A stretch of 55,772 nucleotides of DNA from an uncultured Negativicutes bacterium (GCA_947074185.1 CAMTOO010000004.1:1-55772); one strand, 5' to 3'. Positions 26,842-36,098 are shown, numbered from the stretch's first letter. The notes: generated from the letters alone by a model not told the origin. Program-made: numbers and translations.

Positions 26842-28524
26842 TTACTTTTCTTCGATAGGGAAATCTTGTAAAGCATCGTAACCAGTTTCACCAGTACGAA
26901 TTTTAACAACTTCTTCAACGTTATAAACAAAGATTTTACCATCGCCATATTTACCAGTGTAAAGAACTTGTTTAGCAACTTCTACAACTGCTGCTACTGG
27001 AATTTCAGACACTACAAGTTCTACTTTTACTTTTGGTAATAAGTGAGATTGTACTTCTGCACCACGATAAATTTCTGTATTACCTTTTTGAATACCATAA
27101 CCTAATACTTTAGTTACAGTCATACCAGTGATACCTAATTTATCAAGAGCAAGTTTCAATGCATCAAAGCGAATTTGACTTGTGATAATAACAATTTTAC
27201 TAAGTTTATGTGAGCCATCTGGCAACGGAGCTGCCGCTGTAACTTCAGGGATTTTAATATCAATTACTGGAATAGCTGCTGGAGTGAAGTGTTCATCAGT
27301 TGTTGGCATAAAGTCAGCATAACTGCTTTCTAAACCATGTTCTTCTAAATCAAGACCGCTGATTTCTTCTTTTTCGCTAACGCGAAGTCCAAAAGTGGAA
27401 TCTAATACTTTAAACACCATACCCATAGTAACTGCTACATAAATTGCTACTGTAGCTACACCAATAGTTTGAGTTACTAAAAGATCAGAGCTAGCACCAT
27501 AAAGAATACCTTCTTCTAAGGAGAATACACCTACTAGGATAGTACCAAGTGCACCACAAACACCATGAACTGCTACTGCACCTACAGGATCATCAACTTT
27601 TAACGCTCTATCAACAAATTCAACTGCTAATACTACAACGATACCGCAAATTACACCGATTGCAAAAGAACCAGCAACACTTACAGCATCACAACCTGCA
27701 GTGATACCAACAAGACCAGCCAATGCACCATTAAGAGTCATGGATACATCTGGTTTACCATAACGTAACCAAGTGAAAAGCATTGTTGTTGCAGCAGCTG
27801 CAGCTGCTGCCATATTAGTTGTTACAAAAATTGTACTCATAGATACAAGAGCTTCGTCGCCAGTAGCACATACTGTAGAAGCACCATTGAATCCAAACCA
27901 ACCAAACCAAAGAATAAATACACCAAGTGCACCCATTGTTAAGTTATGTCCAGGAATAGCATTTGGTGTTCCGTCTGCATTGTATTTACCAATACGAGGT
28001 CCAAGAATTTTTGCACCTACAAGAGCTGCAACACCACCTACCATATGAACTGCAGTAGAACCTGCAAAATCATGGAAGCCCATTTCAGCTAACCATCCAC
28101 CACCCCAGATCCAGTGACCTGAAATAGGATAAATAATTGCGCTTAAGATTACTGAATAGAAACAATATACTAAGAATTTTGTTCTTTCTGCCATTGCACC
28201 AGAAACGATTGTTGCTGCTGTTGCACAAAATACGGTTTGGAAAATAAAGAATGCCATTGATGGATAAGTATCACCGTAATCATTTTGCACAAAGAAATCT
28301 GGTGAACCTATCATCCCACTGATATCCTCACCAAACATTAAACCAAAACCAATAACCCAGAAAACAATACTACCTAATGCCAAGTCCATAAAGTTTTTCA
28401 TAACAATGTTGCCGGCATTTTTTGCACGAGTAAACCCTGCTTCTACCATTGCAAACCCTGGTTGCATGAAGAATACTAGAAACGCCCCTATTAACACCCA
28501 TATGGTGTCCGCTGATACATACAT
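26842..28524 (-). CDS. amt: Ammonium transporter fused to a PII signalling domain
   Basis: The 560-residue protein has an Amt channel with eleven membrane helices, the two pore histidines (STAVHMVGG, VAVHGVCGAL) and the gate region SGHWIWG, to about residue 405. After a hydrophilic linker, residues 438-560 form a complete PII domain (VTKVLGYGIQKGNTEIYRGAEV, KYGDGKIFVYNVEEVVKIRTGE, as separate stretches). PII proteins normally bind Amt as separate trimers; here the brake is attached. The T-loop tyrosine that GlnD uridylylates (Tyr51 in E. coli GlnB) is Val here. It lies downstream of glnN on the same strand. Confidence 0.95.
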   Translation of the reverse strand: MYVSADTIWVLIGAFLVFFMQPGFAMVEAGFTRAKNAGNIVMKNFMDLALGSIVFWVIGFGLMFGEDISGMIGSPDFFVQNDYGDTYPSMAFFIFQTVFCATAATIVSGAMAERTKFLVYCFYSVILSAIIYPISGHWIWGGGWLAEMGFHDFAGSTAVHMVGGVAALVGAKILGPRIGKYNADGTPNAIPGHNLTMGALGVFILWFGWFGFNGASTVCATGDEALVSMSTIFVTTNMAAAAAAATTMLFTWLRYGKPDVSMTLNGALAGLVGITAGCDAVSVAGSFAIGVICGIVVVLAVEFVDRALKVDDPVGAVAVHGVCGALGTILVGVFSLEEGILYGASSDLLVTQTIGVATVAIYVAVTMGMVFKVLDSTFGLRVSEKEEISGLDLEEHGLESSYADFMPTTDEHFTPAAIPVIDIKIPEVTAAAPLPDGSHKLSKIVIITSQIRFDALKLALDKLGITGMTVTKVLGYGIQKGNTEIYRGAEVQSHLLPKVKVELVVSEIPVAAVVEVAKQVLYTGKYGDGKIFVYNVEEVVKIRTGETGYDALQDFPIEEK

Positions 28525-28577
28525 AATTAAAGCCCCCTCAAATTATATTTTCCCAATGGATTATTTATTTAAATAAA

Positions 28578-28676
28578 AGTGGTGTACCCCAAAACTAGGG
28601 TACACCACTTTGTGTACTTATCTTTGACATCCGAGGATGTCCCCTCATTTAGCCCTCTTAAGAAACTAGGTTTCTT
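28578..28676 (-). promoter_or_regulatory. Three-hairpin leader or terminator region between glnN and amt
   Basis: Reading from glnN toward amt there is a 7-bp hairpin with a 3-base loop (28660-28676), a 6-bp hairpin gacatc/gatgtc (28626-28641) and a 12-bp terminator-like stem agtggtgtaccc/gggtacaccact (28578-28609) followed by T-rich DNA. The last should end most glnN transcripts, or control read-through into amt. Confidence 0.65.
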
Positions 28677-28695
28677 GAACGCTTTATATTATTTA

Positions 28696-30783
28696 TTATT
28701 CGTTTACGCCGTATAAAAGTTCGCCGTAAGTTGGATATGGAGAATATGCATCGCCAAGTAAAGTTTCTACAAGATCAGCAGATGTACGTAATTTAGCCAT
28801 TGCTGCGAATACTTTGTCATGATAAGCGTTAGCTGCTTTTTTAACATCAGCAATTTTTTCTGCTGCTGCAAGAGCTTTTTCTAATGCTTCAAGATTAGCA
28901 TACATATCATCTACGGCTGCGCTTACTTTATTGATTAAAGCGATATCTGCTTTAGATTTTACGCCCAATGCTTTTTTATTAGTAGCAGTAGTTGTAAGAT
29001 CTTTTAAGTAGTCATTAACTGCTGGTAAAATATCTTTGTAAGACATTTCAACCATTGTTAATGCTTCAATGTTTAAAGTTTTGTTATAGCATTCAAACAA
29101 GATTTCTACACGAGATTTTGTTTCAGCTTCAGTGAAGATACCGTGTTTTTTGAATAAAGCAATATTCTTTTTGCTTTCCATATATGGTAATGCTTCTGGA
29201 GTAGATTTGAGATTTAAGAGGCCTCTTTTAGCAGCTTCTTTAACCCAAGCGTCAGTATAACCATCTCCGTTGAATATGATGCGTTTATGATCTTTAACAA
29301 TCTTTTTAACAACTGCTTTAGCTGCAGTAGTTACATCAGATACATTTTCAAGTTTATCAGCAATTTCATTTAAAGTTTCTGCTACGATTGTATTTAATAC
29401 AATGTTACAACCAGAAATTGATGCTTGAGAACCTAACATACGGAACTCAAATTTATTACCAGTGAAAGCAAATGGTGAAGTACGGTTTCTATCAGTATTA
29501 TCTTTAGTTAATGCTGGAATAGTATCTCCACTAACTTTCATTTGTAAGCCAGTTTTGGAATTGAATTTTTTGCCACTTTCGATAGCTTCTAACACTGCTG
29601 TCAATTCACTACCTAAGAACATAGATACAATTGCAGGTGGTGCTTCATTTGCACCAAGGCGGTGATCATTACCAGCACTTGCAACAGATACGCGTAACAT
29701 ATCTTGATATTCATCAACAGCTTTAATAATTGCTGCAAGGAATACTAAGAATTGTAAGTTACTGCTTGCATCTTTACCTGGTTCTAAAAGGTTTTCACCT
29801 TCTGCAGTGGATAAGGACCAATTGTTGTGTTTACCACTACCATTTACTCCTGCAAATGGTTTTTCATGTAATAAACAAACTAACCCATGTTTAATTGCAA
29901 TACGTTTCATGAATTCCATCATTAATTGGTTATGGTCAGCAGAAACGTTTGTGGTTGTGAAAATAGGTGCTAATTCATGTTGCGCTGGAGCAACTTCATT
30001 ATGTTCTGTTTTAGCAAGAACGCCTAATTTCCAAAGTTCTTCATCTAATTCTTTCATAAATGCCATTACGCGAGGTTTAATAATACCAAAGTAATGATCT
30101 TCCATTTCTTGTCCTTTTGGAGGAAGTGCGCCGAATAAAGTACGGCCAGTATATACTAAGTCTTTACGTTGTTCCCAAAGAACTTTATCTACTAAGAAGT
30201 ATTCTTGTTCTGGACCAACAGTACTTACTACTTTTTCTGAAGGATTTCCTAAAATATCTAATACTCTTCTTGCTGCTTTATCAATTACATTCATTGAACG
30301 GATGAGTGGAGTCTTTTTATCAAGAACGTCACCAGTATAAGAACAGAATGCTGTTGGAATGCAAAGGCAATCATCTTTAATGAATGCATAAGAAGTTGGA
30401 TCCCATGCAGTATAGCCACGAGCTTCAAATGTTGCACGAAGTCCGCCAGATGGGAAACTTGATGCATCAGGTTCACCTTGAATCAATTCTTTACCGGAGA
30501 AGTCCATGATTACACGGCCATCAGCGGTTGGAGTGATAAAACTTTCATGTTTTTCGGCAGTAATGCCAGTCATTGGTTGGAACCAATGAGTGAAATGAGT
30601 GCAACCTTTTTCTAAAGCCCAATCTTTCATTGCATTTGCAATGATATTAGCGATTGGTAAATCCAAAGGTTCACTTTTAAATACTGCATTTTTGAATGCT
30701 TTGTAGGTAGCAGTTGGCAAACGATCTTTCATTACTGTTTCATTGAAAACTAAACTACCAAACATTTTTTGTACATTAGACAT
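28696..30783 (-). CDS. glnN: Glutamine synthetase type III
   Basis: At 695 residues this is the large type III enzyme found in Bacteroides, cyanobacteria and anaerobic Firmicutes. Recognisable parts are the N-terminal MFGSLVFNETVMKDRLP, GPEQEYFLVD, TEHNEVAPAQHELAPIF, the nucleotide region HEKPFAGVNGSGKHNNWS and NRTSPFAFTGNKFEFRMLGS (each a separate stretch). It makes glutamine from glutamate, ammonium and ATP. It lies just upstream of amt-PII, so uptake and assimilation are paired. A consensus promoter and an attenuator-like leader precede it. Confidence 0.96.
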   Translation of the reverse strand: MSNVQKMFGSLVFNETVMKDRLPTATYKAFKNAVFKSEPLDLPIANIIANAMKDWALEKGCTHFTHWFQPMTGITAEKHESFITPTADGRVIMDFSGKELIQGEPDASSFPSGGLRATFEARGYTAWDPTSYAFIKDDCLCIPTAFCSYTGDVLDKKTPLIRSMNVIDKAARRVLDILGNPSEKVVSTVGPEQEYFLVDKVLWEQRKDLVYTGRTLFGALPPKGQEMEDHYFGIIKPRVMAFMKELDEELWKLGVLAKTEHNEVAPAQHELAPIFTTTNVSADHNQLMMEFMKRIAIKHGLVCLLHEKPFAGVNGSGKHNNWSLSTAEGENLLEPGKDASSNLQFLVFLAAIIKAVDEYQDMLRVSVASAGNDHRLGANEAPPAIVSMFLGSELTAVLEAIESGKKFNSKTGLQMKVSGDTIPALTKDNTDRNRTSPFAFTGNKFEFRMLGSQASISGCNIVLNTIVAETLNEIADKLENVSDVTTAAKAVVKKIVKDHKRIIFNGDGYTDAWVKEAAKRGLLNLKSTPEALPYMESKKNIALFKKHGIFTEAETKSRVEILFECYNKTLNIEALTMVEMSYKDILPAVNDYLKDLTTTATNKKALGVKSKADIALINKVSAAVDDMYANLEALEKALAAAEKIADVKKAANAYHDKVFAAMAKLRTSADLVETLLGDAYSPYPTYGELLYGVNE

Positions 30784-30861
30784 AATTCTTTCCCTCCCAA
30801 ATTTATCTTTTTTTTAATACTTTTCCATCATTTTATGATGTTTTCTATATTTGTTTATTGT

Positions 30862-30922
30862 GAAAAACAAAATAGACAACAGAGGCGCATGGAATTTCTT
30901 CCACAACATCTTTGTTGTCTAT
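30862..30922 (-). promoter_or_regulatory. Attenuator-like leader of glnN
   Basis: On the minus strand the predicted transcript begins AUAGACAAC (30922-30914), which pairs perfectly with GUUGUCUAU (30880-30872) followed by UUUUGUUUUU: an intrinsic terminator 80 bases before glnN. The same 5' arm can instead form ACAAC-[AAAGAU]-GUUGU (30918-30903), a hexaloop hairpin with A1 and G4, the loop pattern reported for ANTAR antiterminator targets. The following hairpin (GGAA-GAAA-UUCC) does not have the second hexaloop. Confidence 0.6.
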
Positions 30923-30928
30923 GTGGAA

Positions 30929-30957
30929 ATTATAAACTAATTTCTTTTTTTTGTAAA
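30929..30957 (-). promoter_or_regulatory. Promoter of glnN
   Basis: TTTACA (30957-30952 read on the minus strand), a 17-base spacer and a perfect TATAAT (30934-30929). The start is expected near 30922. Confidence 0.8.
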
Positions 30958-31055
30958 TAGTTTTTTTGATTTTTTTTGAAACCTTAGTTTTTATGCCTTC
31001 TTACAGCTTTTTTATTTTATCCCTATTACAGCCAGAAAATTATTTTTTCTTCTAA

Positions 31056-31082
31056 TTGACAAGGTTGTCTTAAACATATAAA
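31056..31082 (+). promoter_or_regulatory. Promoter of purC
   Basis: A perfect TTGACA (31056-31061) is followed by TATAAA (31077-31082) at a short 15-base spacing. I see no purine riboswitch in the leader that follows. Confidence 0.6.
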
Positions 31083-31147
31083 CTTAATATATAAACTCAA
31101 AATATCATTATTTTTATAAAAAAACATTAAAAAAGGGGTTAAAAAAC

Positions 31148-31852
31148 ATGGCTAATATGTTGTATGAAGGCAAAGCAAAAAAAATATTTGAAACAGATAA
31201 TCCTAATGAAGTTGTTATCTATTATAAAGATGACGCTACTGCTGGAAATGGCGCTAAAAAAGGAACTATCGTAGATAAAGGTATCATGAACAATACCATT
31301 ACTTCTTTCTTTTTTGACCTTTTAGGCAAAAACGGTATTCCTCATCATCAAATCGAAAAACTCAGTGATAGAGAAGCATTATGCAAAAAAGTAACTATCA
31401 TCCCTATGGAAGTTGTTACGCGTAACATTGCTGCTGGTAGCCTTGCTACTAAAATGGGTGTTGAAGAAGGTTATGTTCTTGCTCGTCCTATCGTAGAATT
31501 CTACTATAAAGATGATGCTCTTAACGATCCTATGATTAACGCTGACTATGCTGAAGCTTTTAAATTAGCTACAGATGCACAAGTTGCTGAACTTAAAGCA
31601 ATGGCTCTTAAAATCAACGATATTCTTAAAGCATTCCTTGCTGAAAGAAAAGTTCGTTTAATCGACTTTAAATTAGAATTTGGTGTAGATAAAGACGGTA
31701 AAGTTATTCTTGCTGACGAAATCACTCCTGATACTTCCCGTCTTTGGGACTGGGATACTAATGAAAAACTTGATAAAGATCGTTTCCGTCGTGATCTCGG
31801 CAACATCGAAGAAGCTTATCAAGAAATCATTAAACGTTTAACTGGTAAATAA
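31148..31852 (+). CDS. purC: Phosphoribosylaminoimidazole-succinocarboxamide synthase
   Basis: The 234-residue protein is SAICAR synthetase: MLYEGKAKKIFETDNPNEV at the N-terminus, VVTRNIAAGSLATKMG, LIDFKLEFGVDKDGKVIL and ADEITPDTSRLWD for nucleotide and metal binding. It joins aspartate to CAIR in purine synthesis. It stands alone, without other pur genes in the window. Confidence 0.97.
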   Translation: MANMLYEGKAKKIFETDNPNEVVIYYKDDATAGNGAKKGTIVDKGIMNNTITSFFFDLLGKNGIPHHQIEKLSDREALCKKVTIIPMEVVTRNIAAGSLATKMGVEEGYVLARPIVEFYYKDDALNDPMINADYAEAFKLATDAQVAELKAMALKINDILKAFLAERKVRLIDFKLEFGVDKDGKVILADEITPDTSRLWDWDTNEKLDKDRFRRDLGNIEEAYQEIIKRLTGK

Positions 31853-31862
31853 TTACAAAACA

Positions 31863-31893
31863 AAAAGCAAGTAGCTAAGCTACTTGCTTTTTT
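31863..31893. terminator. Terminator of purC
   Basis: aaaagcaagtagc and gctacttgctttt are perfect arms around TAA, followed by seven T; the A run on the other side lets it serve rmuC as well. Confidence 0.9.
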
Positions 31894-31897
31894 TACG

Positions 31898-33151
31898 TTA
31901 TTTTTCATCTTCATCGTCATAAAATGGTTTATCTAGTTCTAAAATTTTTTCTGATTCCACAGAATCTAATTCAGAAAGACTTCTAAGTTTAGATTGCATC
32001 ATACGAGTTCTTGTGCCTACTAAATTATCTAGCTCGTTATTAGTTTTACGCAAATGCTCTTGCGTTTTTTTAAGGGAATTCTCAAACTTCCCAAACTCTG
32101 TTTTAACAGCTGATAAAACTTTCCAAACCTCTCCACTGCGCTTTTGAATCGCAACGGTTCTGAAGCCCATTTGTAAGCTATTAAGCAATGCTGCCATAGT
32201 GCTAGGGCCTGCAAGATTAACGTGATAATCTTTTTGCAAAATTTCAATCATACCTCGATTAACAGCTTCTGCATAAAGACCTTCAAATGGTAAAAACATT
32301 ACTGCGAAATCTGTAGTATGTGGTGGATCGATATATTTAGAACTAATATCTTTTGCTTCTGATTTAAGAACTGCAACTAAAGCTTTTGCAGCAGTTTCAA
32401 TTTCAGCGGGGTCACCATTTTCATAAGCATCACGCAATTTTCCATAAGTATCACCAGGGAATTTAGCATCTATTGGCAAATAGATAAACCCGTCTTCAAC
32501 TGGTAATTTAACAGCATATTCAACACGGTCAGCACTACCTTTTTTAGTTGGTATTTCCTTTTCGTATTGATTAGACGATAAAATTTCCTCTAAAATTGCA
32601 CCTAATTGAATTTCCCCTAAAATACCTCGGGACTTAACGTTACTCATAACTTTTTTAAGGTCGCCAACGCCTTGAGCTAAAGTTTGCATTTCCCCAAGTC
32701 CTTTATGCACTTGTTCGAGACGATCACTAACTTGTTTAAAGGATTCTGTCATACGGTCATTTAAAGTTTTTTGTAATTTCTCATCCACGATATTACGCAT
32801 TTCATCAAGTTTACGATTATTTTCTGCTTGCATATCCTTTAGACTCTTGTCTACATTATCTAAGGTACCATTAAGAATTTTGCTTGCATGTTCAGATTTT
32901 TCTTGTAAGCTTTTTGCTAATAATTCTAGATGTTCTTTTTGCATCTCGTAAATTTGCTTAGCATTGCTAGCACTTGTATTACCAAAGCCTTCTAAGGATT
33001 CTTTAAGTTCTTCCCTTAAATTAGTAATTTCATTTTGAATAAGAATATTACTATTATCATTAGCTTTAGCTTGTAATTTCATGTAAATAAAAATGCTTAA
33101 AACTATTTGCACAATGCAAATTATTAAAATAATAAGCCCTAAATTCTCCAT
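31898..33151 (-). CDS. rmuC: RmuC-family DNA recombination protein
   Basis: The 417-residue protein has an N-terminal membrane segment, a long coiled coil (about 35-160) and the RmuC nuclease-like domain with VEYAVKLPVEDGFIYLPIDAKFPGD and ISSKYIDPPHTTDFAVMFLPFEGLYAEA in separate stretches. RmuC limits inversions at short inverted repeats in E. coli; its biochemical action is not settled. GGGGGAG precedes the start and an extended -10 (TGATATAAT, TATAAT at 33183-33188) lies upstream. Confidence 0.93.
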   Translation of the reverse strand: MENLGLIILIICIVQIVLSIFIYMKLQAKANDNSNILIQNEITNLREELKESLEGFGNTSASNAKQIYEMQKEHLELLAKSLQEKSEHASKILNGTLDNVDKSLKDMQAENNRKLDEMRNIVDEKLQKTLNDRMTESFKQVSDRLEQVHKGLGEMQTLAQGVGDLKKVMSNVKSRGILGEIQLGAILEEILSSNQYEKEIPTKKGSADRVEYAVKLPVEDGFIYLPIDAKFPGDTYGKLRDAYENGDPAEIETAAKALVAVLKSEAKDISSKYIDPPHTTDFAVMFLPFEGLYAEAVNRGMIEILQKDYHVNLAGPSTMAALLNSLQMGFRTVAIQKRSGEVWKVLSAVKTEFGKFENSLKKTQEHLRKTNNELDNLVGTRTRMMQSKLRSLSELDSVESEKILELDKPFYDDEDEK

Positions 33152-33206
33152 GTTAACTCCCCCTCTTATTTTATACTACTAAATTATATCATCTAAGTTA
33201 GACACA

Positions 33207-33238
33207 AAAAGCTCTATAGTTCACACTATGGAGCTTTT
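33207..33238 (-). terminator. Terminator of the M23 peptidase gene
   Basis: aaaagctctatagt and actatggagctttt pair with one wobble around TCAC, six bases past the stop. Confidence 0.85.
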
Positions 33239-33243
33239 ATGAT

Positions 33244-34188
33244 TTATCTATTTCCAATTTTCAACAAATAAGTTGGATCAACAAAATTACCATCAACAAA
33301 CACTTCAAAGTGAATATGAGGGCCTGTACTGTAACCACTGCTACCTACATAACCTATTACTTCACCTTTTCTTACTACTTGTCCAGGTTCAACAGCAATA
33401 GCACTCATATGTCCATAAGCAGTGCCATAACCATTACCATGGTCAATTTTTACATAACGTCCATAGCCACCATTCCAGCCAGCTACTTCTACTGTACCCA
33501 TTGCGCTTGCGAAAACTGGTTCGCCGAAATCTGCTGCTATATCAAGACCTGTATGCCAATCGCCACCGCCAGCAACAGGATCTATTCTACCACCATAATT
33601 AGAACTAATAACTGAATTTTTAACAGTTGGCCACAAATCTGGGAAAACAGAATTGCTAGTACCGCCGCCACCTTCTAGAATTGCTAAAAGTTCTGTAAGC
33701 TGGGTTTTCTTAGTATCTATTTGGCTAGCAAGGTTTTTATTTTGCACTTCCAAAACCGCTACCATATTCCCATCCATATCTTTAGAACCACCTTTACCTA
33801 GGTAATTTGGATCGGTACTTTGGGTTCCACTTGGCGCAACATTATCTAAATTAGTAGTAAAAGTTTTCTCGTCAGTATTACGAATAACTGCGCGGCGCAA
33901 CTTAGTTTCTAAAGTCTGCAGCTCGCTCATATCACGCAACATCTTTTCATTTTCTTCTAACATTGTTTGCAGTTTAGCATTTTGTTCTTCTTTATTTTTT
34001 TTATATTCTTCAAAGGCTGCTCTCTCATTATTAAAACTATAATAATTATAACCAAAAAAGCCTGCTATCCCTGTCATAAGCACACTAAAAGCTACCAAAC
34101 CTACTATTATTTTTTTAGTAGTTTGTGGTTTTAAGGTTTCTTTATTTTCTGTTTTCACTTCTTCTTGATTATTATTTTCTTGATTCAT
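33244..34188 (-). CDS. Membrane-anchored M23 (LytM) peptidase
   Basis: The 314-residue protein has a cytoplasmic start, one membrane helix (about 28-50), a coiled coil (about 55-115) and a C-terminal M23 domain. The zinc ligands are present: GDWHTGLDIA, the TAYGHMS motif and GPHIHFEVFVDG. It should cut peptide cross-links of peptidoglycan. The coiled coil resembles that of EnvC/NlpD-type activators, but here the catalytic residues are kept. Confidence 0.92.
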   Translation of the reverse strand: MNQENNNQEEVKTENKETLKPQTTKKIIVGLVAFSVLMTGIAGFFGYNYYSFNNERAAFEEYKKNKEEQNAKLQTMLEENEKMLRDMSELQTLETKLRRAVIRNTDEKTFTTNLDNVAPSGTQSTDPNYLGKGGSKDMDGNMVAVLEVQNKNLASQIDTKKTQLTELLAILEGGGGTSNSVFPDLWPTVKNSVISSNYGGRIDPVAGGGDWHTGLDIAADFGEPVFASAMGTVEVAGWNGGYGRYVKIDHGNGYGTAYGHMSAIAVEPGQVVRKGEVIGYVGSSGYSTGPHIHFEVFVDGNFVDPTYLLKIGNR

Positions 34189-34257
34189 TACTAGCCTTTC
34201 TAACTTTTAAACATCAACATTTTCTCAATTATAAAATCAAATTATGTCAAAAAAATG

Positions 34258-35883
34258 TTATTTAAAACAACCAACTTTTTTAGCAATCATTAAAATTTTA
34301 CTACCAATAAATGGTAAGTTGTTGAGGTCTTCTTCAGTAATCCCACCAATACTAATAAGCGTTAAAGCATAGGTTGGCACTGCTACAGCCATACTAAGTA
34401 AAATAGACCAAGCACCTAAACCTTCAGCAAATGCTAAAGTGAAGTGTAGCATTAATCCCATTATTACTGCTGCCAAAAGTGGTTTAATAATTACTTTAAA
34501 ATTGAGGCAATAGCCTGTGTATTTATACACAAAAAATAGATTTAAAAGTGCTGCTAGAGCAAAATCAGTTACTGTTGCAAGGGCAGAACCTTTTATACCT
34601 AAATTTGGAATAGCTGTAAGAGTCCAGTTAAGTCCAATTTTGAAAAAGGCTGCTATGATCATATTCATTACTGGTATTGTAGTTTTGCCGATACCTTGTA
34701 ATACCCCTGTACTAACTTGGTGAATACCTAAAAGTAAAATACCCGCACTCATCATTTGGATGGCGCCTGCTGCACCTGGTGCATTATAAATAAAGGCAGC
34801 AACTTTTTCGGCAAGGAAAAATAATCCTACAAAACAAGGGAAAGTTATTATTAAAGTAACTCTTAAAGCTAAACGCACTTTATTTTTAATATTTTCTAAT
34901 AATCCCAAAGCTTTTGCTTCTGAAATTGCTGGCACTAAGCTTATTGCAAGAGCTGCTGTAAAAATAGTAGCTAAATTCACAAGCGGTACTGCCATACCAG
35001 TTAAATATCCGAAAAACTCTGTTGATTGTCTTATGCTAAAACCTGCTGCTTCTAGACGTTGTGGTACTATTAGCAAGTCGAAATTTGCAACTATTGGAAG
35101 CATTAAACTGGACATAGATACAGGCAATGCAAGTTTTAAAAGTCGTTTAACAATTGTCCAAGCATCTTCATGTACAGCTAAAGGATTTTGCTCTGCTAAA
35201 TTAGTCTTTAATTTTTGTTTTAATCTATGGTAGAACCACATTAAAACTAGCAGTGCACCAAAAGCACCTACACCAGCACCCATACTCGCGCCACCAGCAG
35301 CTGCTGCCAAACCTTTTGGCAAGAATAGTTTCGCAAAGAAAATCATCGTTACTACGCGTAATAATTGTTCTACTATTTCAGATACTGCAGTTGGCGTCAT
35401 TATTTGCCAGCCTTGTAAATAACCTCTAAAACTAGCAAGGAACGTTACAAAGAAAACTGCTGGAGCCAAAGCTACAATAGAATAATAAGCACGTGGATCA
35501 CGTATAAACCCATTGTCAATGAGCCACTCAGCGCCTACATATAAACCTGATGAAAACACTAAACCTGTGCAAAATAAAAACCTTAAAGACACATTAAAAA
35601 TCCGCTTCGCTCCCGCAAAGTCCTTCATAGCTATTTTTTCTGCTGTAATAATAGAAATAGCTACTGGAATACCTGCTGAAGAAACGGTAATTGCCATTAA
35701 ATAAATTGGAAATCCCATTTGGTAAAGGCCGATACCTTCGCCACCAATAACTCTAGAGAGAATTATCCAATTCAAAGAACCGATAACCTTAACTACTATA
35801 CTGGAAATAGTTAAAATTAACGTTCCTTTTAAAAATTTATTATCATTTTTAGATGTTTTTTCTAATTCGTTAGAATTTTCCAT
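34258..35883 (-). CDS. MOP-family flippase (SpoVB/MurJ-like)
   Basis: The 541-residue protein has about 14 membrane helices and begins with the SpoVB-type sequence LKGTLILTISSIVVKVIGSLN, followed by VIGGEGIGLYQM. Members flip lipid-linked sugars such as lipid II. SpoVB, YtgP and MurJ cannot be separated here without a tree. It lies immediately upstream of the peptidoglycan peptidase gene on the same strand, which favours a role in cell-wall synthesis. Confidence 0.88.
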   Translation of the reverse strand: MENSNELEKTSKNDNKFLKGTLILTISSIVVKVIGSLNWIILSRVIGGEGIGLYQMGFPIYLMAITVSSAGIPVAISIITAEKIAMKDFAGAKRIFNVSLRFLFCTGLVFSSGLYVGAEWLIDNGFIRDPRAYYSIVALAPAVFFVTFLASFRGYLQGWQIMTPTAVSEIVEQLLRVVTMIFFAKLFLPKGLAAAAGGASMGAGVGAFGALLVLMWFYHRLKQKLKTNLAEQNPLAVHEDAWTIVKRLLKLALPVSMSSLMLPIVANFDLLIVPQRLEAAGFSIRQSTEFFGYLTGMAVPLVNLATIFTAALAISLVPAISEAKALGLLENIKNKVRLALRVTLIITFPCFVGLFFLAEKVAAFIYNAPGAAGAIQMMSAGILLLGIHQVSTGVLQGIGKTTIPVMNMIIAAFFKIGLNWTLTAIPNLGIKGSALATVTDFALAALLNLFFVYKYTGYCLNFKVIIKPLLAAVIMGLMLHFTLAFAEGLGAWSILLSMAVAVPTYALTLISIGGITEEDLNNLPFIGSKILMIAKKVGCFK

Positions 35884-35988
35884 GCATCCGCCTTTTCTTA
35901 ATCATAAATATCCATTCTTATTATCTCTTTTTTTTAGCATTTTTACAAGTTTTTTTCATATTATAATTGATAATTATTTTTTTCTAAT

Positions 35989-36003
35989 TAATAATAATTA
36001 TCC
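35989..36003. promoter_or_regulatory. Fur/PerR-like box upstream of rubrerythrin
   Basis: TAATAAT-A-ATTATCC matches the 7-1-7 Fur box TGATAAT-N-ATTATCA at 12 of 14 positions and the PerR box TTATAAT-N-ATTATAA at 11. It abuts the -35. A further AT palindrome (ataatt-gat-aattat) lies upstream. The DNA is AT-rich, so chance is a real alternative. Confidence 0.45.
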
Positions 36004-36004
36004 G

Positions 36005-36033
36005 TTGACAAATATTTTCTAAAGTGCTATTAT
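36005..36033 (+). promoter_or_regulatory. Promoter of rubrerythrin
   Basis: TTGACA (36005-36010), a 17-base spacer and TATTAT (36028-36033). Confidence 0.82.
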
Positions 36034-36098
36034 AAAATCATAAAGAAACATTTTATTGTTTCAAAATAAAAATAGAGATAAAAATGGAGGAATTTAAG

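Noticed and set aside
28626-28676. ANTAR-type dual hexaloop before amt
   Set aside because: The hairpins have 3- and 4-base loops, so they do not fit the hexaloop pattern.
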